A stretch of 64,000 nucleotides of DNA from UBA6927 sp022447855. Lineage in GTDB: Bacteria > Chloroflexota > Dehalococcoidia > Lucifugimonadales > UBA6927. The stretch lies in the NCBI GenBank assembly GCA_022447855.1, contig JAKUTX010000007.1:1-64000 (forward strand), read 5' to 3'. The position numbers and the translations under genes were made by a program. The notes under the pieces are model-generated. The model made no database searches and was not told where the DNA came from. It was given only the letters and a program-made list of their open reading frames with translations. Shown here in pieces: positions 34,995 through 44,969 of the stretch (positions are counted from its first letter, which is position 1; the number at the start of each line of letters is the position of its first letter).

Positions 34995-35810
34995 CTAATT
35001 TACTGCAAAATCTTGGTCAATGTGATCTGTTATAAACATATGCCCTGGAGAATGGGTAATCATTAATGGTGGTTTTGATGACATTGCAACAGACTGAGGA
35101 GTCACACCACATGCCCAAAAAGTGGGGATTTCATCCTCTTTTACCTCGACGGTGTCTCCAAAGTCTGGAGCATTTAAGTCGTTGATACCTATAGCTTTAG
35201 GATCTCCAATATGTATTGGAGCACCATGTACGGATGGGAATCTTGAGGTAATTTGAATTGTTTTAACAATCTTAGATCGTTTGATGGGTCTCATGGATAC
35301 AACCATTGGACCAGAAAATAAACCAGCAGGGATAGTTTCTATATTTGTGATGTACATAGGGACGTTACATTTTTGAGATATATGTCTTAATTCTATGCCT
35401 GCTTCAATAAGTGCATTTTCAAATGTGAAACTACAACCTAATAAAAATGAAACCATATTATCTTGCCAGTATTTCGAAATATTAGTAACTTCATCAATTT
35501 GTTTTCCAAATTTGTAGACACGGTATAATCCGACATCAGTGCGTATGTCAGATCCGGGGCTTGTGATGGATGCTTCTGTTTTGCCTGCTTCAATTACTTC
35601 TATAATTGGACAGGGCTTTGGATTTCTATTACAAAACAACAAAAAGTCAAAAGCAAGATCGGCAGGTAGAATTGCTAAATTTGTCTGTACGTGTCCTAGG
35701 GCCATGCCCGATGTGGGTGATACAAGTAGATCGTTACGCATTAATGATCGCAAGTCATAAGGGGATTCAGGCAAATCTTGGGGGATTTTTTTGAGGGATT
35801 TTGAATTCAT
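34995..35810 (-). CDS. DUF1445 (YcsI-like) protein, D-glutamate cyclase N-terminal-half homologue
   Basis: A protein of about 271 residues of the DUF1445 family, often called putative hydro-lyase, which forms the N-terminal half of vertebrate D-glutamate cyclase. Typical segments are SGMALGHVQTNLAILP, GSDIRTDVGLYRVYK, SFLLGCSFTFENAL and WACGVTPQSVA near the C-terminus, with THSPGHMFITD at the end. I prefer the ATG at 35810 because GAGAG then has a 6-base spacing; 35816 is possible. It starts 16 bases after mutS ends. No oxoprolinase genes are nearby. Confidence 0.8.
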   Translation of the reverse strand: MNSKSLKKIPQDLPESPYDLRSLMRNDLLVSPTSGMALGHVQTNLAILPADLAFDFLLFCNRNPKPCPIIEVIEAGKTEASITSPGSDIRTDVGLYRVYKFGKQIDEVTNISKYWQDNMVSFLLGCSFTFENALIEAGIELRHISQKCNVPMYITNIETIPAGLFSGPMVVSMRPIKRSKIVKTIQITSRFPSVHGAPIHIGDPKAIGINDLNAPDFGDTVEVKEDEIPTFWACGVTPQSVAMSSKPPLMITHSPGHMFITDHIDQDFAVN

Positions 35811-35832
35811 TTCCATCTCTCTAACTTAGTAA

Positions 35833-38415
35833 TTAGTGATCTTGACGATTTTTGCTTTCTTGCTGAAGTTCGAAAAGTTTTGTGATTGCTTCAATCGGTG
35901 TCATTGATTCTACATTCATTTCAAGTAATTTTTGTATTTGAGGTTGTATCTCAGGTTGTAATTGAGGTTGAGGATCGTGGAATAATGGAATTTGAACATT
36001 ATTGAATTTTACGGGTTCGGAACTTTCCAAATCAAGTAAAATTTCATGAGATCTGGAGATGATTTTTTCTGGTAAACCTGCTAATTTAGCCACATGGATT
36101 CCGAAGCTTTGATCAGCTCCTCCCGGTTCTATTTTCCTCAAGAATGTTACTTCACCATTCTTTTCGTTGACTGCCACATTAAAATTTTTTACGCGTGGCA
36201 GATAATTTTCAAGTTCAGTTAATTCGTGATAGTGAGTAGCAAAAAGAGTTTTGCATCCTAAAGATCTTTGATCATGAATAAATTCTGCAATGGATTTTGC
36301 AATTGCTAGACCATCATAGGTACTAGTTCCTCTACCAATTTCATCTAGTATTATCAAAGATTTTGGAGAGGCATTATATATTATTGATGCGGTTTCAACC
36401 ATTTCTATCATAAAAGTTGAATGGCCTACTGAAATATCATCTTGCATACCTATTCGTGTAAAAATCCTGTCTACTAATCCGATTTTTGCTGAACTAGCTG
36501 GAACATAACTTCCTATTTGCGCCATTAGGACTATGATTCCAACCTGACGAATGTATGTTGATTTTCCAGCCATATTTGGTCCCGTCAATATCATTAACTG
36601 AGTATCTTCATTCGATAGAAAAATATCATTAGGAACAAATTTTGATGAACCAACCATTTTTTCAACAACAGGGTGTCTTCCTGATTGAATATCAATTTGT
36701 GAGTTGTTGTTTAATGTAGGTCGGATATAGTTGAATTGAGTTGCAGCTTCAGCGAATGATGCCAACACATCAATTTCAGCTAATATATTCGCTGTTTCTA
36801 GAATATTTTTAACATCTTGAGAAATTTCTTCACATAAGTTTTTATACAATTCTAATTCTAATTCTTTGATTTGATCTTGTGCAGATAAGACTTTCGATTC
36901 GTACTCTTTGATTTCCGTTGTGATATAGCGTTCGGCGTTAGTTAATGTTTGTCTTCGAATATAATTTTCTGGGACTAGTTCACTTTGAGTCTTAGACACT
37001 TCAATATAATACCCAAAGACTTTGTTGTAGCCTACTTTTAGAGTTTTGATACCAGTTTTAGATTTCTCTGATTCTTGGAGTGATGCGATGTAATTTTGGG
37101 ATTCCACAGAAGATTCTCTTAGGCTATCTAATTCCTTTGAAAATCCTTTTTTAATTACAGATCCCTCTCCAACAGTTATTTGAGGGTCTTCAACTATTGC
37201 ACTATTGATTTGTTGAATAGTGAAATCATGGGTTTTGAGATTTTCAGAAAGCCTCAATATCAGGTTTTGATCGTCACAATTAGAAAATATTTCTTTGAGT
37301 GTAGGTATGATTCCTAAACTTTGTTCTAGTGAAGATAGATCCCTGGGAGTTGCATTTAGGCTAAGGAGTTTATTAGAGACTCTTTCGATGTCAGATACTG
37401 ATTTAAGTAAAAGAGTAATGTTTTCACGCCTCAGGGAGTTTCTGTGGAACCATTCTACTGAATTATGTCTATCAGTTATTGATTTGACGTCTAGCAGTGG
37501 TTGACCTATCCAGCGCCTGAGTAATCTACTTCCCATACTTGTTTTTGAGTGATCTAGGACAGACAATAATGATGTGTCACTTGTTTGCCATCTGCCTCCT
37601 TCAAATAACTCCAAATTTCTCATTGTTTGCTTATCTAAAGACATATAATTGTGTATATTATATGTTCTTAAAGTGTTGATTTGGGCTAATAGTTCGGGGG
37701 CTTGAATTTGAAGGTAGTGAATGATGGCGCCTGCCGCCCTGATAGATAAAGGTAGCTCATGGCAACCAAAAGATTCCATACTAGAAACCTGAAAATGATT
37801 AAGCAGTGACTCAAAACATTTTTTGCTGCCAAAATCAAATTCTTCCATTTCGCTTAACTCAGAATCTAAATTTTCCAGATTTGGTTTGTCTACAGATCTG
37901 ACAAGTAGTTCTGCTGGGGAAATTCTATTTATTTCAGATGCGATGTCTTCTTTTTTAAGCTGTGTAGTCAAAAATTCGCCAGTTGTTATGTCAGTGTAGG
38001 CAATTCCACATTGATCTTTTTCTAAGAAAATCGATGCTAAATAGTTATTTGATTTTTGGTCAATAATCGAATCTTCAATTACAGTCCCAGGGGTAACTAC
38101 ACGTACAACTTTTCGGTCGATAATTTCACTATTTAAATCAGAATTTTTTGATAATTGTTCACAAATTGCTACCTTGAATCCTCTTTTGATCAATTTTGAC
38201 ATATGAGGATCTAGTGAATGACAAGGTATGCCTGCTAAGGGAACGCGGTTACCTTTACCAAATTCTCTTGATGTAAGTGCTATTTGTAATTCTCTAGAAA
38301 TTAAAATTGCATCATCATCAAATGTTTCGAAAAAGTCGCCCATCCTAAAAAGTAAAATTTCGTCTTTGTGGGCTTCTTTAATTTTTAGATATTGTTCTCT
38401 TGCGGGAGTATTCAT
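35833..38415 (-). CDS. mutS: DNA mismatch repair protein MutS
   Basis: Recognises mismatches and starts repair. About 860 residues: the N-terminal mismatch-reading Phe-x-Glu motif is in RMGDFFETF (about 23-31), then connector, core and clamp domains, and the ATPase with Walker A GPNMAGKSTYIRQ near 620 and Walker B ILDEIGRGTSTYDG. Family-normal length. The frame also allows a GTG start at 38424; I prefer the ATG. It heads the unit mutS-DUF1445-DUF4392-fabI, 91 bases after the NuoG-like gene. MutL is not in the window. Confidence 0.95.
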   Translation of the reverse strand: MNTPAREQYLKIKEAHKDEILLFRMGDFFETFDDDAILISRELQIALTSREFGKGNRVPLAGIPCHSLDPHMSKLIKRGFKVAICEQLSKNSDLNSEIIDRKVVRVVTPGTVIEDSIIDQKSNNYLASIFLEKDQCGIAYTDITTGEFLTTQLKKEDIASEINRISPAELLVRSVDKPNLENLDSELSEMEEFDFGSKKCFESLLNHFQVSSMESFGCHELPLSIRAAGAIIHYLQIQAPELLAQINTLRTYNIHNYMSLDKQTMRNLELFEGGRWQTSDTSLLSVLDHSKTSMGSRLLRRWIGQPLLDVKSITDRHNSVEWFHRNSLRRENITLLLKSVSDIERVSNKLLSLNATPRDLSSLEQSLGIIPTLKEIFSNCDDQNLILRLSENLKTHDFTIQQINSAIVEDPQITVGEGSVIKKGFSKELDSLRESSVESQNYIASLQESEKSKTGIKTLKVGYNKVFGYYIEVSKTQSELVPENYIRRQTLTNAERYITTEIKEYESKVLSAQDQIKELELELYKNLCEEISQDVKNILETANILAEIDVLASFAEAATQFNYIRPTLNNNSQIDIQSGRHPVVEKMVGSSKFVPNDIFLSNEDTQLMILTGPNMAGKSTYIRQVGIIVLMAQIGSYVPASSAKIGLVDRIFTRIGMQDDISVGHSTFMIEMVETASIIYNASPKSLIILDEIGRGTSTYDGLAIAKSIAEFIHDQRSLGCKTLFATHYHELTELENYLPRVKNFNVAVNEKNGEVTFLRKIEPGGADQSFGIHVAKLAGLPEKIISRSHEILLDLESSEPVKFNNVQIPLFHDPQPQLQPEIQPQIQKLLEMNVESMTPIEAITKLFELQQESKNRQDH

Positions 38416-38515
38416 TTGTTCCACTCAGAAAAGACATTGCGAAGACATTTTATAGGAGATGTTCAACTAGTGGAATAGCAGTTTTGATTTTACAATTTAA
38501 ATTTATTAATTCCGT

Positions 38516-41299
38516 TTAATTTGAAGTGATCAATTCCAATCTTACGTGACTTGTTTGAAGTGGAGGCATCAATAAAATTGGGTCTGGCACCTTACTGTTT
38601 TGGAGTTCTTCTATTATCTCGCCGAATAAAGTTGTATGAGATATCATTCCTGGAAGTTGTGATTCATCTATTTTAATTTTGCCATTGAAACTAAATAGTT
38701 TAGAGATGACGTTCACGGTAGAACCGTCGGGGATTGACATTTCATTTGCGTCATTTGGATGTATTTGCAGAACATGTTCTGACTTAACTGAATTTTTCCC
38801 CTTTGTTTGAACAATTGAAAGATTTGTATTGTCTGGTTGAGAAAGGACCCTTCCAGGAGAAAATATAAGAGGAAAATCAGAGTCTCGATTAGTTATTTCA
38901 TTTAGTGCTTCTGCAGGGAAGAAAGATAATTTTCTAGAGTTTTCAGAATATAAGATTTTGGCATCTTTCATGTCGGCGGCATAACAAGGCCAAAATACGT
39001 ATCCATCATCGGTCAGTCTCTGATAAGAAATCCCACCGTAAAATTCTACAACATTATTAATTTCATCAAAAATTTCTTCTGGAGAATTATAGTCAAAGCC
39101 AGAATAACCCATACGACGAGCAATTTGGAGTAATATCCTGAAATCATCATCTGCATCACTCCCGGTTATGGCGGGGTTTAGTAATTGAACACGTCGTTCC
39201 ATGTTCGTATATGTGCCGGTTTTTTCCGCGAAGGTTTTAGACGGGATTATTATGTCTGCTTGTTCTGTAATTGCGGAATGAAATGTGTCTTGAACAATTA
39301 GTAGATCAAGATTCTTGATAGCAGCTAAAAAGTCACCAAATTCATTATTGTTGAAGTTAATATTGTCACCGATTAAATGTAGAGCTTTGATTTGTCCAGA
39401 ATTAATAGCATTTACAATTTCTCGAATCCCCTTACCTGGATCACTGGGCAATGGAAGTTGGTATAGGTCTTGGATTTTTTGCATTCTATTTGAATCTGCC
39501 CCAGTTTCCACATATCCGGGAAGGAAATCTGGAGAACATCCACAATCTTTTATTCCTTGTTCATTTGCGCCATCAAATAGTGGGAAAATTCCCCCAGCAT
39601 TTGATCCTATACTTCCGGTTAGAATTCCAATGTTTATTGAAGATTTCACACAGGCATCGTGACGTTCTTCAGGCACATTTTCTAGACCAAGTAGTATACT
39701 TATTGGAGAATGTTTTGCTAATAGCCTTGCAGCTTTTTGAATATCTGCCCATTTGACTCCAGTTGCTTCTTCAATACGTAAGGGTTCTAGATTCCATAGG
39801 CTGTTTCTTAGGTCAGAGAAATTTTCTGTTATTTGATCTATAGAATCGTGATTTTCTAAAGATTCATCTACAATACATCTAAGCATTGCGCTAATCACGG
39901 TTGATTCTGTACCAATTCTAGGCTTTAACCAAATGGTGGCATGTTTGGTGATTTCGGTTTCTCTTTGGTCCAAAACAATTACTGGTTTACCATTTGATGC
40001 GGCCTGTTTTATTGGTAATGCTGCAACGTTTTGATTTTCTTGCATGTTACTAGATACTATCAAAAATGCATTAGATTCTCTGAGTTCAGTAAATGAGGCA
40101 GAGGAACCAGCGTATCCAAGAGAATATTTTAGGGATTTTGTTAATTCAGGACGAATGTTTGAGGAAACATCTATATTGTTTGAATTCATTACAACCCGGG
40201 AAAATTTTTGTGCAATGTAAGCGTCTTCATTGGTTGCTCGTGGAGAAATAACCATTGCATAACTTGGTCCTCTGAATTTGGATAATAACTCAGATGCTTT
40301 TTGAAAAGTTTCATTCCAAGTTGCTTCACGCAATATATTGTTTTCTTTGATCATAGGTTTTTGTAATTTTGAATTACTATTGATGAACTCTAGTCCGAAT
40401 TTTCCTTTAAAGCATAGCTGTCCAAAGTTCGGGGATGCCTCAGTATCTGGTTGTGTACGAATCATCTTGTTATGTTTGTCAATTTGCATGTCTACTACAC
40501 AACCAACAGGACAACCAGGGCAAATAGTTCTAATTACTTTATCTGCTTTTTCCCACTTGTTTTTCCTCTCAACTAAGGCTCCAGTTGGGCATACATCAAT
40601 GCACGCTCCACAGAATTCGCATCCGGATTCTAGTAAAGATGTCCCTTGTGAGGTCCCAATAAGACTTTTCCCTGATCTTTCCAGAAGGGTGAGGGCATCA
40701 TCTTGACGGATTTCTGAACAAACTCTTACACATCTGGAACATACAATGCATAAATTCATGTCCATGTCCCAATATGGATCGGCAGTTTTTAATGGTAAAT
40801 GGCGATTGTTGTATGTAAGTGGGGTGTCGAGGTCCATCTCTAGGTGACGAACAGTATCTTTGAGTTCGCAACGTTCGTTTTTTGGGCAGATCACGCATCT
40901 ATCATTTACTTCAACGTGTCGTAGGCAAATGTCTGAAGGGCCGCATAGATCAATTCGATGGCAGTTAAGGCATCCATGAGGATGTTCTGAGATTAGTAAT
41001 TCCATTACCCCTTTGCGTGTGTCATCTATTTTGTCATTGCGGGTAGTTACTTTCATTCCTTCCATTACTGGTGTTGTACATGATGCTGGAGTTCCAGGTA
41101 ATGCTCTGTACTCACCGTCAGGTGTTGGGGCTTCAGCATTGACAATGCACATTCGGCAAGCACCATAAGATTTCATGCCCGGATAGTAACAAAGATATGG
41201 GAGGTACATTCCTGCATCTAAAGCAGCTTGAAGAATATTATTCCCCGGAGTGGTTTCTATTTCAACTCCATCGATAGTTAGTGTGATTTTTTCAGACAT
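38516..41299 (-). CDS. nuoG: NuoG/formate dehydrogenase alpha-like iron-sulfur protein
   Basis: A 927-residue protein with an N-terminal [2Fe-2S] ferredoxin domain (CYYPGMKSYGACRMC then C), a NuoG-type His-ligated cluster (HGCLNCHRIDLCG), two four-cysteine motifs (CIVCSRCVRVC and CEFCGACIDVC), a CPGCPVGC cluster and a molybdopterin-type domain. At the spot where formate dehydrogenases carry Sec/Cys-His, this reads DVSSNIRPEL, so the metal ligand is absent and formate oxidation is unlikely. It probably relays electrons from the NuoEF pair. It overlaps nuoF by 8 bases. Its electron acceptor is unknown. Confidence 0.85.
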   Translation of the reverse strand: MSEKITLTIDGVEIETTPGNNILQAALDAGMYLPYLCYYPGMKSYGACRMCIVNAEAPTPDGEYRALPGTPASCTTPVMEGMKVTTRNDKIDDTRKGVMELLISEHPHGCLNCHRIDLCGPSDICLRHVEVNDRCVICPKNERCELKDTVRHLEMDLDTPLTYNNRHLPLKTADPYWDMDMNLCIVCSRCVRVCSEIRQDDALTLLERSGKSLIGTSQGTSLLESGCEFCGACIDVCPTGALVERKNKWEKADKVIRTICPGCPVGCVVDMQIDKHNKMIRTQPDTEASPNFGQLCFKGKFGLEFINSNSKLQKPMIKENNILREATWNETFQKASELLSKFRGPSYAMVISPRATNEDAYIAQKFSRVVMNSNNIDVSSNIRPELTKSLKYSLGYAGSSASFTELRESNAFLIVSSNMQENQNVAALPIKQAASNGKPVIVLDQRETEITKHATIWLKPRIGTESTVISAMLRCIVDESLENHDSIDQITENFSDLRNSLWNLEPLRIEEATGVKWADIQKAARLLAKHSPISILLGLENVPEERHDACVKSSINIGILTGSIGSNAGGIFPLFDGANEQGIKDCGCSPDFLPGYVETGADSNRMQKIQDLYQLPLPSDPGKGIREIVNAINSGQIKALHLIGDNINFNNNEFGDFLAAIKNLDLLIVQDTFHSAITEQADIIIPSKTFAEKTGTYTNMERRVQLLNPAITGSDADDDFRILLQIARRMGYSGFDYNSPEEIFDEINNVVEFYGGISYQRLTDDGYVFWPCYAADMKDAKILYSENSRKLSFFPAEALNEITNRDSDFPLIFSPGRVLSQPDNTNLSIVQTKGKNSVKSEHVLQIHPNDANEMSIPDGSTVNVISKLFSFNGKIKIDESQLPGMISHTTLFGEIIEELQNSKVPDPILLMPPLQTSHVRLELITSN

Positions 41300-43073
41300 T
41301 TGTATTCCTTGGATTAGGCATTTTTAAGTCTACAGGCTGTGTATTCGGAGGAAGAAAGTCCCATGAATAAGGACGGGTATTTTTGGGTGAAATTTTAATT
41401 CCGAGACAACTTCCTGTAGGACATTTTTTATCTTGCATATGAGACAAAAAATCTGCTTCAAAATGTTTCAGGGCGGAACGGATTGGACCAAAGCCTAATT
41501 GCCCATGCCCACACAGTGAAGCTCCTTCCATAGAGGTGCCAATTTTCATCATCATCTCAAGGTCGCCATCATGATTTTCAAATTTTGCAATTCTTTCAAC
41601 TATTTCTAGAAGATGTTCCATGCCCAGGCGGCATGGAAAGCATTTCCCACAGGATTCATATTGACAAAATGCTACTAAAACTCTCGTAATATCTACTGCA
41701 CATGTTTCATTGTCCGCAACAATAATTCCTCCAGATCCAAAAATTGCTCCAGCCTCTCGCATTTCATCAAAATCAATATGTATCTCAAGACTATCAGGGC
41801 CAAGAACTCCACCAAGAGGACCACCAGTTTGAAGCATCTTTAACTTTTTCCCATCAGGTATTCCTCCACCAATATCATTAACCAAATGACCTAATGTCAC
41901 GCCCATAGGGACTTCGTACATTCCAGGATACCGAATATTACCATTAATGCATGCAATGGCGGTTCCAGTACTTTTGTTAACGCCAATTGAAGAAAACCAT
42001 TTTGCACCTCTGCGAATAATTTCAGGAGTGTAAGAAAGAGTTTTGACATTATTAATTGTTGTCGGATAGCCCCAAACCCCAAATGCTGCTGGGAAAGGTG
42101 GCCTAGGACGTGGTTGGGCTCGCTTGCCCTCAACAGCGTCCATCAGTGCTGTTTCCTCTCCGGAAACGTATGATTCTCCTGTTAAGACCACTTCTATGTC
42201 AAAACTGAAATCGGACCCAAAAATGTTTTTGCCTAGTAAACCAACTTCATATGCGTTCTCAATTGCTTTTTCTGTGTTCTCGATTGGACCGTTATTTCCG
42301 TGTCTTATAAAGACTATTCCATTGGTTGCCCCTGTTGCATATCCTGCTATGGTAAGTCCTTCAAGAAGTGTATATGGATCGCTTTCTAAAATGCCTTTAT
42401 CATTGTAAGCCCCTGGATCACCTTCCTCACAATTGCAAAGAATGTATTTTATTCCTTGGGATCTGACCATAAAACTCCATTTGATACCTGTTGAGAATGC
42501 GGCACCTCCTCGTCCACGTAGTCCTGAGTCGGTTACTTCTTTAATTACATCCGATGGATCCATACTTGTAATTGCTTTATTTAATCCCTCGTATCCTCCA
42601 GTAGCCAAATATTGGTAGATGTCATCAGGGGAATTATGGCCGGCATTTCTTAGGGCTATTCTTTGTTGATATTTGATTCCAGGGATTTCGTTTAGATTGG
42701 GAATACCTTCGACTTCAGTTTCTCCTAATGACCCTAGGACGTTTTTTAAAGGCACTTCATCTTTTATTAGATATGAATCAATTATGTTTGGTATATCAGA
42801 AGGCTCAACATTCGCAAAAAATAACCGTGGCATACCAGGTTTCTTAATATCAACTATTGGTTCAGCATAAGATATTCCTAAAGATCCAACCTTTTGTACA
42901 ATTGCATCGATATTTCTTGAGCTTAATTCATTCTTAAAAGACTCTAATACATCAATTGCACCTGCAGCTCGTGCATGAACTTCCGTACCAATCCTGATCC
43001 ATGGCATTTCGCCATTTGTCAGTTTGTATTGGCGTTCATCTGCTTCCTTTTTTAAGACATCGTAGGTAGCCAT
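41292..43073 (-). CDS. nuoF: NuoF-like NAD(P)H-binding flavoprotein with N-terminal extension
   Basis: Oxidises or reduces NAD(P) with FMN and a [4Fe-4S] cluster. The 593-residue protein has an N-terminal thioredoxin-like ferredoxin domain of about 120 residues that has lost its cysteines, then the SLBB/FMN fold with GLRGRGGAAFSTGIKW (about 190-205), CNCEEGDPGAYNDKG, and the C-terminal cluster ESCGKCFPCRLG. This layout matches HydB/NfnF-type subunits more than plain NuoF. The ATG shares a base with the nuoE stop (TGATG). A TTG one codon earlier is also in frame. Confidence 0.9.
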   Translation of the reverse strand: MATYDVLKKEADERQYKLTNGEMPWIRIGTEVHARAAGAIDVLESFKNELSSRNIDAIVQKVGSLGISYAEPIVDIKKPGMPRLFFANVEPSDIPNIIDSYLIKDEVPLKNVLGSLGETEVEGIPNLNEIPGIKYQQRIALRNAGHNSPDDIYQYLATGGYEGLNKAITSMDPSDVIKEVTDSGLRGRGGAAFSTGIKWSFMVRSQGIKYILCNCEEGDPGAYNDKGILESDPYTLLEGLTIAGYATGATNGIVFIRHGNNGPIENTEKAIENAYEVGLLGKNIFGSDFSFDIEVVLTGESYVSGEETALMDAVEGKRAQPRPRPPFPAAFGVWGYPTTINNVKTLSYTPEIIRRGAKWFSSIGVNKSTGTAIACINGNIRYPGMYEVPMGVTLGHLVNDIGGGIPDGKKLKMLQTGGPLGGVLGPDSLEIHIDFDEMREAGAIFGSGGIIVADNETCAVDITRVLVAFCQYESCGKCFPCRLGMEHLLEIVERIAKFENHDGDLEMMMKIGTSMEGASLCGHGQLGFGPIRSALKHFEADFLSHMQDKKCPTGSCLGIKISPKNTRPYSWDFLPPNTQPVDLKMPNPRNTNV

Positions 43074-43552
43074 CAATTATCCTCTAAAAACTTTGAGAGA
43101 ATTTGGGGAATCTTTTCGGGTGTCATTGAGCCGATAATATTGTGGTTTATATTTATTACTGGAGCTTGTGCACATGCTCCCAGGCAAGTGTTATATTTGA
43201 GAGTAATATTCCCTTTTTCGGAATCGCCTTCTGTTTCTAAGTCAAGTTCATTTTGAGTGGTTTCAAGGATTTTAGTAGCCCCAAGTAGGTGGCAAGTTGG
43301 ACCCCAGCAAATTTCAATTGTGGAAGATTTGGGCGGGGTGAATCTAAAATTGGTGTAGAAAGATGCTACCCCCCACACGTCATTAATAGTGGTATCCATT
43401 TTATTAGCTATAATATCTATTGCTTCGGATGGGATATATCCCACAGAATCTTGGACAGATAAAAGGCAAGATAGAACCGTTACAGTGGATCTTTTTTGGT
43501 GTTCAATTGCACTAATTAATTGCTGATGCAAATTCACTTCCCCATCAGTCAA
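43073..43552 (-). CDS. nuoE: NuoE-like [2Fe-2S] subunit
   Basis: A 159-residue thioredoxin-like ferredoxin with the four cluster cysteines in CWGPTCHLLGA and CLGACAQAP. It normally partners NuoF in NADH dehydrogenases and in bifurcating hydrogenases and formate dehydrogenases. The frame opens with TTG, with AGGAG 8 bases upstream and no good ATG. It is first in the nuoE-F-G unit. No other complex I subunits occur in the window, so this may be a stand-alone soluble module. Confidence 0.92.
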   Translation of the reverse strand: MTDGEVNLHQQLISAIEHQKRSTVTVLSCLLSVQDSVGYIPSEAIDIIANKMDTTINDVWGVASFYTNFRFTPPKSSTIEICWGPTCHLLGATKILETTQNELDLETEGDSEKGNITLKYNTCLGACAQAPVININHNIIGSMTPEKIPQILSKFLEDN

Positions 43553-43625
43553 GACAATAACTCCTAAATGAATTTAAGCGGTCCCAATAATAACACAAGG
43601 TAATAACAATTTAAAAATTATTTCT

Positions 43626-44969
43626 TCAGAAAGTTTTCAAATCTCCCAAAATCATTTTCGCTAAACTTGTTCCCATTTTTACACCGTAATTTGTTCCTCT
43701 GTCTTCGGGATATATTTGGGATGTATTTGCTAAATAAACACCTTGAATTGGTGTATCATGAGGAACTATTTTTTCGCGGTAATTGGTTTCAATAATAGGT
43801 TGAGCTGCACCAACTTTATGGTGAAAAGTTTTTTCAATCCAATTATTTTGGAAGTTGGGGTTGATTTTTTTGATATGAGGAAGATATGCATTTAATAATT
43901 CTTCATGTTCCATTTTGAACATTTGGTCATCAGTGTTTAGGTAGTTCGACAGATATACTATATGTTTCCCTCCATATAAGTCAGCTGTCACAAGATTAGT
44001 ATGTTCAATTACTGCTACAAATGGTATCGAACGATCAGCAATATTTAGCCAATATTTATTTGTTAAAGGTCTATCTAAGATTAGGATTAATAAAACTGCG
44101 GACATGTAATTTACGCTATCAAGCTTTAGAACATAATTATGTGGAAGTTCAGGAATCAAATTTTTAAATATGAAAGATGGAGTAGTAGCTAATACCGCAT
44201 CGTATTCTATGAATTTTCCCGTCTGAGAATTATTTGATGTTATGACGCCTGAAATTTTTCCTGAATTGACACAAATTTCTTCAACTTTAGTGTTTAAGTT
44301 GATTGTTCCACCCTGCTCCAGGATTTTCAATTTCAATTTCTCAAAGATTATTTTAAAACTGCTTTTAGGGTATCCTAATCTTTCTCGTATCATGGATTTG
44401 TTACGAGACTTGACGCGAGTTTGTATTTTCCCCCATATCCAAGCCATGCTTATACGTTCATAGTATTTTTCTCCGAATTTTCCTCGGAGCATTGGTTTCC
44501 AGAAAACTTCATATGATGGTTTCCCACAAAATTTCCTGAGCCAATGGTAGGCAGTGACGTCTTCAAGTCGAGAAAATTTTTTCATTCTTTGAAGGAAAAT
44601 AATAGTTATTCCAAGTCTAAGACGATTGATCAAACTTATTGGAGTGAATTTTAACAAGTCTAATGGAGTAACGAAGTTGAAAATTTTGCCTTGATAATAT
44701 GTTCCTACTGATGATTCTGGCCAAATTAATTCATCTTCAATTTCTAATTTACGCATTAGGTCTATTATTTCTTTGTCGGAGGTGAATAAATGATGATATC
44801 CTCGTTCCAGTGGATGGCCTCCAACATCAAAAGTACTAGCTTGTCCCCCAATAAAATTTGAGCTTTCGAAAATGTCAACCGAATGACCATTAGATGTCAT
44901 TTCCAAGGCGGCGGTCAATCCGGTAATGCCAGCACCAATAATAGCGATTTTATATTTTTGTTGATTCAT
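43626..44969 (-). CDS. FAD-dependent oxidoreductase (amine oxidase/sugar mutase-like)
   Basis: A 447-residue flavoprotein with the dinucleotide-binding motif IAIIGAGITGLTAALEMTSNG near the N-terminus and a substrate region GGHPLERGYHHLFTSD (about 51-66). It belongs to the broad protoporphyrinogen oxidase/phytoene desaturase/UDP-galactopyranose mutase group, and the role cannot be resolved by eye. Its start overlaps the flippase-like gene by 20 bases, so it belongs to the membrane glycan cluster, where sugar-ring modification or polyprenol redox is plausible. The Shine-Dalgarno is weak. Confidence 0.7.
   Translation of the reverse strand: MNQQKYKIAIIGAGITGLTAALEMTSNGHSVDIFESSNFIGGQASTFDVGGHPLERGYHHLFTSDKEIIDLMRKLEIEDELIWPESSVGTYYQGKIFNFVTPLDLLKFTPISLINRLRLGITIIFLQRMKKFSRLEDVTAYHWLRKFCGKPSYEVFWKPMLRGKFGEKYYERISMAWIWGKIQTRVKSRNKSMIRERLGYPKSSFKIIFEKLKLKILEQGGTINLNTKVEEICVNSGKISGVITSNNSQTGKFIEYDAVLATTPSFIFKNLIPELPHNYVLKLDSVNYMSAVLLILILDRPLTNKYWLNIADRSIPFVAVIEHTNLVTADLYGGKHIVYLSNYLNTDDQMFKMEHEELLNAYLPHIKKINPNFQNNWIEKTFHHKVGAAQPIIETNYREKIVPHDTPIQGVYLANTSQIYPEDRGTNYGVKMGTSLAKMILGDLKTF

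Noticed and set aside
38516..41299. Formate dehydrogenase catalytic subunit
   Set aside because: The Sec/Cys-His pair needed to bind molybdenum is replaced by Arg-Pro; NuoE/F neighbours point to an electron-relay subunit.
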